A DNA stretch of 64,000 nt, from positions 14,898,777-14,962,776 of the forward strand of contig CM055837.1 of assembly GCA_029582265.1 (NCBI GenBank), read 5' to 3'. Source of the DNA: Zoroaster sp. YZ-2022. Taxonomy: Eukaryota; Echinodermata; Asteroidea; Forcipulatida; Zoroasteridae. Shown here piece by piece: positions 45,601-55,145 of this stretch (within the stretch, counting starts at the first letter, position 1; each line of letters begins with the position of its first letter). The notes beneath the pieces were generated by a model. The model searched no databases. It was given only the letters and a program-made list of their open reading frames with translations, and was not told the DNA's origin. A program made the translations under genes and the position numbers.

Positions 45601-48600
45601 CTATAGGTCTATAATCATTAAAACAAACTGGTTTTGGAATTTTGGGAATTGGGGTGACAACAGAAGATTTCCACATCTTTGGGACTACCTGACAATCTAA
45701 TGATCATTGAAATAATAAGTGAAAAACAGGAGCCAGTATAACAAACTTTGAGAATTCTACCACATAGTCCATCCGGTCCAGCAGCCTTAATACATTCTTA
45801 GCTCTATACTGTCCTCTTCCTTTATAGAATCCCTTACAAGTCCCGACAAATTATTTCTGACTGAAGCAAAATCATACTCATCAAAGCGGACGAAAAATGT
45901 ATTCAAATCATTGGCCAGACGTAAGGCATCATCAGAAATTGTTACCTGGGCAGCTTTTTTGACATAGCCAGATATTTTTTCATACCGTCCCACACTTGTT
46001 TAACGCTTCCCAATTTGAATTTCTGTTCGATTTTATCAGCATAATCTTTTTTAAGACTAATTGCGGTGACACCATGTGAAATTCTCCATTGAGTAGTATG
46101 CTCTGATCGTCCTCAGCAGAATGAGCATACTGATCAAAACGTCAAGTTGTACCTCCAGTTCTTTTCAGAACTAATTACTACTCAATTGAGAATTTCACAT
46201 GGTGTCACCGCAATTAGTCTTACTTATCCTCTTCACCATGCAAAGTTACAAGTTTTACATATTAATCTTTTTTTACAAAGCGCAGTCAGTTTCTTTATCT
46301 TTTGTTGTATCCTGTTCCTTTCCAGTGAATCATCATTCCTTAAAGCAGCTTGTTTTCCTAAGATTACTATTCACCCACGGTTTATTGTTGAGATAGATTC
46401 GACGCTCTGTTTCTGGAATAATCATGGCTTCACAAAATTTAATATAGGCAGAAACGGCTTCTGTAGCCTCATCCATTGAAGCAGCTCCCAATCTGTAAAC
46501 ACCTCCCAATCTGTACATACGAAACATGCCCTTGAAGTTGTAATGTTGTCCTCTGACCACATCCTTGTCGTTCTTACAACAGTTTTTGCTTGTTTCAGTC
46601 GCTGAATATACTTGGGTAGCAGTTGAATAATATTATGGTCCGAAGATCCCAACCCAGCTTTGATGATGGTTTTATACGCTCCTTGGACATTTCCATAGCA
46701 TCTATCAAGGATCCTGTCACCCTTGGTAGGCTTATCAACGTACTGATGGTAATGTAGAAGTGTATGAGTTGAACTAGATGAGTGTCTATGCCAGGTTTGA
46801 ACCAAGTTTCGGAAAAACACATTAAGCAGCTTTCTCGATATTCACATCTAAAGTTAGAGCATGCTTTTAATTCGTCGAGTTTGTTTCTAAGCGATTGAGT
46901 GTTACCTGATATAATAGATGGTAGTACAGTTTGAACTGCCTCCTCTTATTACGCTCACGAACACCACCTTTCTTTCCACGCTTTCTGCATTTAAGCCCGG
47001 GTGGAATGTCATAGTCTGTCAGCTTAGTGTTCGATGCATGACTCCAACGAAGACTCATTAACTTATCACAGCCGTACACAATACGTGGGACTTATGGTAG
47101 TGGTTGCCACACCCGTGAATTCAACCCTTCTTCTGGCAGTACTAGTCTAGCGTAGATCTTACGATAAAACAATTTACAAGAGTCACAAAAACACAAATTT
47201 CTACATGCTGTGTATCCCGTCTGCCATGGTGCATTACACAATCAGAAAACGAAGAAATGAAAGAAACTCAGACAAATTTTACGTTCTCAAAAAATGGACT
47301 AGGTGGTCGGCACGTACTTTTACCACTAAACTTCACTCCCTAGTTATCGTCCAGAAAAGAGACATATTCGGATCTGTACTATCTCACCACCACGTTTCAT
47401 ACAGCACCCCTTTTTACCAAATTTCATACATTGACACTATCCGATATCAACTTCAAACTGGCATTTTTATGTATACTAATAACATCCTTCCTCGCACATT
47501 TTCACATTTCTTCACCGTGGTTAATGACAGATATCAATATAACACTAGATCACACAACAACCCCCGATGTACCATTCACACGCACTTCGTATTCCATGAA
47601 CGCTCTCTGATACTATGGTCCACGTCTTTGGAATGGCAAACTCTCCGTGGGCCAGTTTAAGAACTCCTATAAACATCTTATCTTATTTCCCAACATAGTT
47701 GATTTTCTTCATAATACATTTCTTCTGTACAAATAGGTTAAATCGTCAGTCTTTCCATAACATTATCCACTTGATCATTTGTTTTTCTTGTTCGTCTGTC
47801 CTGCAATGAACTAACTTCCCTTTTGTTGTAATTCTGTTCTATGATTTATAAGGCTCTCCAATACAAACATTGGCTTATCAGGACTGTGTCTCCATAAACA
47901 AATATTGAATATTGTATTACACACAGCGCCCCCCCCCCCATTCAGAATTTTGAAAAAATGGGTCCCTATTTGAGACTGCAGGATTCAAGTATTGACATGC
48001 CCCCTACAAAAAGTGGTGCAGCCCCTATAGTGCCCCCTGTAAATTGGACCCTAGTTACTAGCCACTGATTACACATGTATATTGACTATGTCTGTATGGA
48101 AATAAATGTAAAATTATTTATATCCCATTTGATTGCTATGTAAATTATTCATTTTGCTGGAGGTTTATGAATAATTCAGTAGCAGCGTCGCATGTGTGGT
48201 TTTTCAGGTTTTGTTCTCTGGGTTGCAACTAAAGGCGACCATAATACTTGGAGATGAAAAATCTGTAACTTCGTATGAGTAGTTTAACCTGTAGTAACAA
48301 TGACATCGCTTAGTGGCAGTTTCGTGTTGTCCATATACGATTTAGTAAATATATGTTTGCATAAAGGCATTTTCGTCAAACTGTAAATGTACATGGAGCA
48401 AGCCAAAAATAACACTAAAGTCAAGGTGGAAAATGGCGCCAACAAGTAAAGGGGCCCGAAATGTTAACACAAACGGGCGACGAAAAAACGTCTAGCATTT
48501 AAATGTGTATTTTGTTAACTCCCTGTTTTGTCGGTGTGTTTGCCTTTTTGCAAAGACCCCCACCCCCCGCCATTTCTCCACCTTTGATCCAATTCTAGAT

Positions 48601-51185
48601 TAATGGGTCGTATATAACCACGGTCCGATTTGTTACCAATATTGAAACCATATGAAATGCTTTATATTTCCGACAGTACATTGTCCAGATTTGGGAATAA
48701 TTAGTTTAAAATTAATATTTTAAGTCGGAACGTATGATATTGCGAAATACACACATCCACCTGTAAAACGTTTTGACCTATATAATCTGATTTGAAGACA
48801 GTTGCCATGGAAAACTTAAGTTGTACACAATAGGCCAAATTGTTATAAATTATTTTGGCTACGAAGGCGAACTAATTCGATTATTCCTAGCAATTTCAGC
48901 GAGCAAAACCTTTTGTAGATAAAATATTATTACCTTCGCCGACGTAAATTGGGCGGAGGTAATGCATTCACTCTCGTGTGTGTATGTGGCTTTGTAAATG
49001 GTGTAAACCGAGGACTTATAACAAAAGGGAACAGTGGGTCCTCGATTGGCGGTTGTTTGTTATAAATGTCCTTGGTTGAAAAACCGTGTACAAATCAAAT
49101 GGAATATGCCTCAAGACAATTAAGTCCAACCTCAAAGAGAACAAAATAGGGTAGTCCATGAGTCAGGGGCTGAAATTTCATTTTTTGCTACCATCTCGAT
49201 GGACTAATTTTTGAGTTGGTATATGTCTGTAGTAATTAGAAAAATATGATATCCTTCAGTAAGTGGTAGCTTAATGTGGAATTCATGGCCTTTTCTATGA
49301 CGTCATAAATTCCAATACAATCACATCATTTTACACATTTATACAGTATATGCAGTCCCCAACTTAATGTCATTTGAGCAAACAATTGTTTGCTATTGTT
49401 TATTATTGTGTGACTAAATAAAGAGGATATCTGATGATATAATGACGTCAAACCTGCGTATTGTGGCCACCTGCCAAATGTGGCCAACAAGTGGTTATCT
49501 AAAATTAGCAAATATTGCCACTTATCCATATTAATACATTGATATACATAAAGTTTTATTATTATTGCATTTACAAATCCAGAGTGGCAGGTTGGGCCAT
49601 GTTTTCATTCCTTGTTTGATTTATTAGTGCTTGTTGCAGCTCCATGTACATAATTAAAAATGTATTGCCTGCCTTTTTCGCTATTTTAATATGTACCAAA
49701 ATGAATTTCTGGTGGGTCCCGTCATAAATTAATTTTGTCACTTTTTTACTGGTAAACCAAGCTTGTGACAATAATCTTGTGAATATCTCATCTCAAAGTA
49801 TTTGTATTTCTTTCTAATAGGAAATTATCAATGTCCCAATGAAAAAAAAAAATTTTTAAGTAAAGTGAATGTCAATTAAGAATAGTTATACATGGTCGTT
49901 TGTTGTTGTTGAAAGAAATGTTATACAAAAAGCCTCAATATATTGTTTGCACATCAGGCCTGTGCATTGGCATTCCCTACCACCAACAGGCCTAAACATA
50001 CATGTACATTCTAATTTGTTCTAAAGGGACACCTTTAAAGAAAATGTAGTTAATGCTCTAATTGAAAAATACATGTGGTGAGTCTGACACAAGTATGATA
50101 CTTTTCTAAGTATGTTACTTGGAATAATAAAGTGTATCATAACTAATTTAATTTGTACTGTCCTTCCTTTTTCTGTATCCTAGAATTGATTTTCATGCAC
50201 TCAAGTGCCTTATACACACCCCTTCTCATTATGATTTAAATGCACATTTACACTATTTTGGTTAATAACACTAATTGCTTTGAGATTATGCGATCTTGTA
50301 CATTACACTTTTATTTGAAAATATCATTTTCTGCATAAACATTCGAAATTATATTAAACAGCTTAGTGAAATTAAACAGCTCAGTGAGTAACTACACTTG
50401 AGTAACTGCGTCTTTTAAACATAATCAATGGGCATATACGGTATAGCAATTGTCCATAATGCGAGAAAGTTGGGAATATCTACATAGATATAGATACGTA
50501 TATGTGTATCAGAACACCTGAGAAATTTGAACAAGTTTCACAAAAGCCAAAAAAGGTATTCAGAAATGATTTCTTAACTCTTAAAATTTAAATGCCACTG
50601 GAAAGATATAATATGAAATCTGTATAGCTCGGCCTATCCATTTCTTCACCAATCAAACTTTCTGAAGCATAGGAAAATGCAACAAAATTGAACCAGTCCA
50701 GCCATCTCGTGGGATACATGAACACTGCATATCTATCTATTTGGGGCCTTTATTTAGTAACAGCAGTGACCAGACAAGAAATGTTGAAAACTTTTGTACA
50801 AAAATCAACCATGAAAGTGCATCTTATCCTAAAGTGGCATCACTGAATTGCTCAAGAATATTCAAAATGTCATTAGCATATAGACCAAACAGCACCAAAA
50901 ATGTATCAAACACCCAACACATTGGCAATTAAAATGTAGAAAGTGATGACAATATGAATACAGAGTTATATATAACTGGCCGTCCTAGACTCCACACACT
51001 GAAATTTCTATGTTTTATTTAATTTTGTTTATGAAACAATGAGACAAAGACTGTATAATTATTTGACTCTTACCTGTGAGATTCATACACCAGGATAGCT
51101 GGCAAAATGAGAAGATTGTCACGAGTCCGACGAAAATCATCGCCAAGATTTTCTCCTGCGAAATTCCCTCGCCGAAAGTCATCAT
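39138..51185 (-). CDS. Secreted F-type lectin (fucolectin) with C-terminal PAN/apple domain, copy 1
   Basis: Exons in transcript order: 51185-51074, 44235-44098, 43693-43604, 42999-42736, 39424-39138. All introns are phase 1, and the joined 891 bases give 296 residues. Exon 1 encodes a signal-peptide-like segment (KILAMIFVGLVTIFSFCQL). Exons 2-4 form one F-type lectin domain: DLAIDGNANT, HPWWKVDI, VNRGDCCSYR, NAVCGSPV, GQVKFVC and LTLCEVMVEE. Exon 5 is a PAN/apple domain with SCIDHPRP, MQCFFNC, QCWSFDY and RCRLYDV. Family knowledge: F-type lectins bind L-fucose using one His, two Arg and the adjacent CC pair; PAN domains bind protein or sugar. The R-G-D-C-C-x-x-R part (109-116) is intact, but the His-bearing CTHT of the sister copy reads CSIT here. 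Exon 1 lies 6.8 kb upstream and its link is inferred from phase. Confidence 0.8.
39536..39920. repeat. CCATGG-word array
   Basis: About seven CCATGG sites and many CATGGT/CCCATG partial words lie within 385 bases, in intron 4 of lectin copy 1. No clear terminal inverted repeat was identified. The ORFs in it are incidental. Confidence 0.55.
39925..40470. repeat. Unclassified repeat with CAATTT/CATTCAATTT words and a flank shared with 27895-28430
   Basis: Begins ATAGGTTTTCCC like the copy at 27895. The segment 40310-40470 (CCAATAAGGATTCTAATC) is the inverse of 28257-28430. A further field of CATTCAATTT-like words lies at 41600-41890. Confidence 0.5.
40510..40776. mobile_element. Two SINE halves in inverted orientation, with (ATC)n tail
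   Basis: 40518-40615 is the SINE body on the minus strand (ATTATTACCCCTGCTCATCAGG … CTGCCATTACAGCGCAT). It turns at about 40616 into the + strand 3' part (AATGAGCAGGGGTAATAATATAATGCG … TATATAAGTCC), followed by (ATC)n to 40775. The tRNA-like head is absent. Confidence 0.75.
40783..41210. repeat. GGTGTAC/GTACACC-word array
   Basis: Many degenerate copies of TTTGGTGTACA and its complement (for example around 40937, 41022, 41058, 41110, 41148 and 41190), with palindromic joins such as GGTATACACC. No ORF is credible. It lies in intron 4 of lectin copy 1. Confidence 0.55.
41225..41480 (-). mobile_element. LINE reverse transcriptase C-terminal fragment
   Basis: The minus strand encodes NSLLIGLPNSDIQRPHRLQNAAARLIF, ITPVLQSLHLLPVSQRIMYKTLTLT in one frame. 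This is the strongly conserved block after the RT domain of CR1/L2-type LINEs. Flanking LINE parts are missing. Confidence 0.75.
41500..42269. other. Intronic stretch with CATTCA/CAATTT words
   Basis: 41600-41890 is rich in CATTCA, TCATTT and CAATTT words like those at 27895 and 39925. The rest shows nothing recognisable. Confidence 0.35.
42270..42672 (+). mobile_element. tRNA-Leu-derived SINE, nearly full length
   Basis: The head GGAGTGTCGTGGCCGAGCGG (A box), ACTCAAGTTCTGG (anticodon arm, CAA) and GTTCGAAACC (B box) resembles tRNA-Leu with its long variable arm. The head is followed by the common body and TATATAAGTCC, ending in a (TTA)n tail of about 60 bases. Pol III transcription and LINE-driven copying are known for such SINEs. 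Confidence 0.85.
43255..43352. repeat. Possible LINE/SINE 3' end with (AATGT)n tail
   Basis: AAGCGCCATGAGCC, GGCGCATGATAAAT and then (TAATG)n look like a CR1/L2-type 3' end. The body is not recognisable. Confidence 0.35.
44300..44620. repeat. (CCAACC / CCCACC)n simple repeat
   Basis: A long mixture of CCAA and CCCA units, interposed between lectin exon 2 and the LINE 3' end. The open frames across it (Gly-Trp-Leu-Val, Pro-Thr-Asn-Gln) are artefacts. Confidence 0.85.
44640..47085 (-). mobile_element. Rex/CR1-like non-LTR retrotransposon, decayed
   Basis: Read 47085 to 44640 on the minus strand. Pieces in order: PPGLKCRKRGKKGGVRERNKR (N-terminal basic region); VFFRNLVQTW, KPTKGDRILDRCYGN and GSSDHNIIQLLPKY (endonuclease domain); a break at about 46056-46240; then SSVVTPIPKIPKP, NDYRPIALTAIPMKYFEKII, LDFSSAFNTI, PQGCALSPTLFTLY, VKYADDTCLV and VEWCNDNYLVLNATKTKEMIFDFRK (reverse transcriptase with its YADD centre). 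Stops and frameshifts interrupt it. It lies in intron 1 of lectin copy 1. Confidence 0.85.
46056..46240. mobile_element. Penelope-like terminus in inverted (foldback) arrangement
   Basis: TAAGACTAATTGCGGTGACA at the left and TGTCACCGCAATTAGTCTTA at the right are inverted, with GTGTCACC/GGTGACAC and the terminal words of the 2420-2560 element on both sides. The centre holds a degenerate hammerhead-like piece (CATACTGATC-AAAACGTC). It interrupts the Rex/CR1-like LINE. Confidence 0.75.
47190..47745 (+). mobile_element. LINE reverse transcriptase C-terminal end
   Basis: The + strand encodes LQTGIFMYTNNILPRTFSHFF, YNTRSHNN, then in a shifted frame YGPRLWNGKLSVGQFKN and FLLYK followed by a stop. 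This matches the C-terminal end of many LINE polyproteins. It is truncated 5' and belongs to a different LINE from the one at 44640. Confidence 0.65.
47746..51073. other. Intron 1 of lectin copy 1, no further gene recognised
   Basis: C-runs lie at 47929-47939 and 48558-48566. At 48931-48965 the palindrome-like ACCTTCGCCGACG…GGCGGAGGTAA looks like the end of an interspersed repeat. Small minus-strand ORFs at 49326-49771 show no domain. Confidence 0.35.
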
Positions 51186-51569
51186 GGAAAAGCTCCAGCC
51201 ATTCGCTGGTATCAGAAGAGTTGACTCTTCAGAGGATCAGGAATGTAATGAGGAAAATTTTATCTCTACCAATCTCTACCTTTTTGTGGGAGGAGAATTC
51301 AGAGTTGCGGCCTGTCAGTCAAACAACATGCGTCGGATTGACCTATAGGGTAAGAGCTATCCCTGACAACTGTTGCTATGTCATATAAACTCCGTCAAGC
51401 TTTATGCAGAAATGCCTTGTATGGTCGCACGGTCGCAATAACCATTTTTGCGTGAAATAATTTAACCTTACCGTGTTTATAGTGAAACCCCCTTCTCCAC
51501 GCTAGAGCACAATTATAACAACATCTCCTCACCCATCGCTAGTCTGGTAACGTTAAGAGTGAACGTGAA

Positions 51570-54500
51570 TTAATTGAATGCACTTCAGTCTTCAGCCAAA
51601 TAGTCTTCAGTCAAGTAGTCTTTGGGAAAGTGTTCATGTGCTGTACTTGGAACTGACAGGATTATGCACATAGATTAATTGCATACGTCTTGATGGTAGG
51701 CTATACTTGAATTTAAAAGAATCAATGTGCGGTGCCATGGAAACAAAAATGATTACGGTGCTCCAGACGTGACATCCCACTATAATATAATATCGAGAAG
51801 CTCAGGTCATAATCTATTGACTTAAGGCAGGAACAAACAACAATAACAACAACAACAATTACAACAACAAATTAAAGAAAATAAAAGAAAAATGAGAAGG
51901 GGGCATTTGGTTAACATGTGTTTATAGTACTTTTATTACATTTTATTATATTGGACAATATTATAATCACATTGAGTAACCTTTGACAACCTGTGACTGT
52001 AGGCACATTTTTGTTAACACTGAAAAGTACACCTGATCATCATTAAACTTTATGCAACTTCCTTCATCTATTTTAAGGGTCTGTTTAATAATTGTTCGGT
52101 GGGGGTCTGCGAATAATTATTTGAATACAACTATATCGATGCGCAACACATACATGCTTACCAGAAGTCTATTACCTACATATAAGTCATATGGGCTTCT
52201 GGGCTTACCCATGTTTATCACGTGACAGTGAACAGCTGCAATGCATTCTGGAAATTTTAGAGATTTGCCACAGAGAAACATTTTTCATAACCGTTTTCAT
52301 GACATTTGATCAAAGTTGACATAATTCATAATTCATAATATGGGTAGATTGATCCAATTATCTGTGTCTTCGATGAAAATGAATGACATTGTTGCATACA
52401 TTATCAGTGTCAAAGTAATATTACATCAATACCAACTTTCATGAAAATCCACCGAGGAGTTTAAAGAATATGGAAGGAACACTATGTTCCCCTTCCCAGT
52501 CCTGAGAAGGTAAAAAAGCACGCTTTTGCCCTATTCTTTAATTTAAGCCTTACTATGCGAAAAGTAAGCCACGGGGTTCGCAAGGCCTCACTGTGACTAC
52601 TGTGGCCATTGAGGTATTTGGTATTCAACCTTCACTGCCCTATGGCACAAGAAATACCTGGTTTGCTGTTGGTCGATTCGGTTGTATAACCTCTTCCGTC
52701 CTTCGCTGTTGAGAATTCAATTGGAATTCTTCCTCCGCCCGAGTCTTGGTTCAAGACTGTGTTTGTATGTTTTTGATACACGATCCGTCTCTGCACGCCG
52801 CGCGAGGGCGCTACATACACGAACCGCTAACACGAACCGCTATCACACACGAACCCATTCTTGAACCAAGACTACTTTCGCCCAGGCTACAGCAGCCTGA
52901 CAAGCACCCGTATCCCTGGGTACTACTAGCAGCCGGGCCAGCTGCACCCGAGGCTCGCATTAAGGGGAAGGGTCGACCACACCCTGGGAGAAAAACATAA
53001 AGTTACTCCTGCTACTCGTCTGTGGGCGAACGAGTAGTAATAATAGTAGCAGTGCCCTATTCCAGCTGTCCCACAGAGAGAAATTATGCTTAAAATTGTA
53101 CTTGGTTCTCTTTGCATGTTAAAATATTTTTCAGTTACAAATACCCAATAGTTACAGATACTCATACATATCATTACGCGTTAATGTGAGTGCAAAAGGG
53201 GGTGATGTGAAAACGTCTGGCAGATGCTTTTAATCGCTCATCAAAAGTTTTAATTAACGATCGTTTTATGTTGTTTTTCCCTTCAAAAGCTTACAGAAAC
53301 TGTTAATTTAGACATTAATTTCGGCAATAAAAGATAATTATTCGAATACAGCAACAGTGAGATTAAACAAAACAACTCGTTTTATCAAGGCAAATTACCA
53401 TTTTCAAGCTATCATAGATCTATCTGTAAACACTGCTGTGATAATAAGTAATATTAAATATCTGAGAGCAAAAAGCACAACAATGATTGGCAAATTTAGC
53501 AGACACCAATTAATTTGTTTTTAAATATTCGTTATGCTTACCCCAAAAGCTGAATAATTTCGCAGATTTTTTTTAAACTCTGTTATCTGTCTTGTATTGA
53601 ATGTATTAATTATTGTGTGTATTGTTTTAGCTGTGCTATTTGTTGTTTGTTGCACTAATTTGACCTATAATGTTATTTAAGTTTGTTTTATTTTATGTTG
53701 TTCAATTTATGTCTTTTCTGTTGCAATTAAGTTTGCTTTAGTGTACTGGTTATGATGATTATGAATATCTGTTCTTATTTGTTTTAATAATCAATAGCAA
53801 TTTATTTGATTTAATTTTTTAATGCTTCTGCCGTACGCATGACGGTTTTCAGCCAGGCTTGTCAGCGCGGTCAATACACGCTGATATCGTATGAAATTTG
53901 TACCGCATAAAAGTCTACCCCTGGCTGTTTATCGGCATACTCAAGACTAGTTTAGTTCTCTTTACATGTTGAACTATTTTTAACAATTATAAATATTCAA
54001 TAGTTACAGATACTCATACAATCATTACGCGTTAATGTGAGTGCAAAAATGTCAACATTGTGCAAAAGAGGGTTATGTAAAAACGTCTGCCAGAATGAGT
54101 GAAATTCCTATGTTTTTAATCGCTCATAAACCGTTTTATTAAAAATATTTTTTTTTTTTTAAATCTTGCAAAAACTGTTATTTTAGCAATTAATTTCGGT
54201 TCTAAAAAAATGATTCAAAAACAGCAACAGCAAGATAAAATTCCATGTTGAATTAGTCGCAGTTAAAAACTTACTGAATGTCTCAAGACCAGTGTTGCTA
54301 TTAGATATTAATATCATCAAGTTTTGGCACAAATCATTCAAATTTAAAAATATTTTTCTGTAAATATGGGGGACAATAAATAACCATAACTGTTTTATTT
54401 TGTGAAAAAAGCAATATTCTGAAAATATTTTGTGCAAAATGTAAAGATTCCTTACAAATTGACAACACAAACTTATCTAAATTTATATAGTTCTATTTCA

Positions 54501-55145
54501 GTGCTGTATTATAAAAGCAAAAAGCAAAATCGCGCACAGATTTATTTTAATATCACACAATGATTGACAAATTCATCAGACATCACTTAAATTGTTTTTA
54601 AATACTCAATATGCTGACCCCAAAAGCTGAATAATTTCTCCGAATTTTGTCAATTCTGTTTTTTGTTTAAATCTGAACATTTAAATTACCTTTAAATTCC
54701 AGATCCTGTCAGCCTATTGTATTAGTTGTTGTGTGTATTTTACTTGTGTTATTTGTTGTTGCTTGTTGGTTTTTGTACTAATTTAACCTCTTATTTGCAT
54801 ATTTATTAAATGTTATTTAAGTTTGTTTTATTTTATGTTGCAATATTTTCTGTTGAAAGTATTTTTGCTTTGCTGGTTATTATTGTGATGTAATTTGTTT
54901 TAATATTCAACAACAATTTACTTGATTTTAATCTTTGTTTCAATTTATTTTTTCTGCCGTAAGTATTTCCAGCCAGGCTTGTCAGCGCGGTCAACACAGG
55001 CCGGTGTCGTATGAAATTTGTACCACATAAATTCTACCCCTTGCTGTTTATTGGAATTCCAATACTAAGAACATCACGTGGTTTGTAGCCATGCCATGAG
55101 GTAGAATTTTAATGATGATACGAATTTTATGTGACACCAGACGAT
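51570..55145. repeat. 3' flank of lectin copy 2, partly triplicated
   Basis: 51580-51700 matches 37100-37200. The modules 53130-53940 and 53985-55050 each match 38040-39020, so this flank exists three times in the window. A GC-richer insertion at 52610-53010 has no counterpart in copy 1; it carries an inverted pair GTCTTGGTTCAAGA/TCTTGAACCAAGAC. No exon is supported. Confidence 0.6.
55047..55052 (-). promoter_or_regulatory. Candidate polyadenylation signal, lectin copy 2
   Basis: AATAAA on the minus strand about 95 bases after the stop, in the same context as 39010-39015. The third flank module (near 53925) carries GATAAA instead. Confidence 0.5.

Noticed and set aside
51076..51388. + strand ORFs of 90 and 93 codons
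   Set aside because: They are antisense to the signal-peptide exon of the lectin gene and have no domain.
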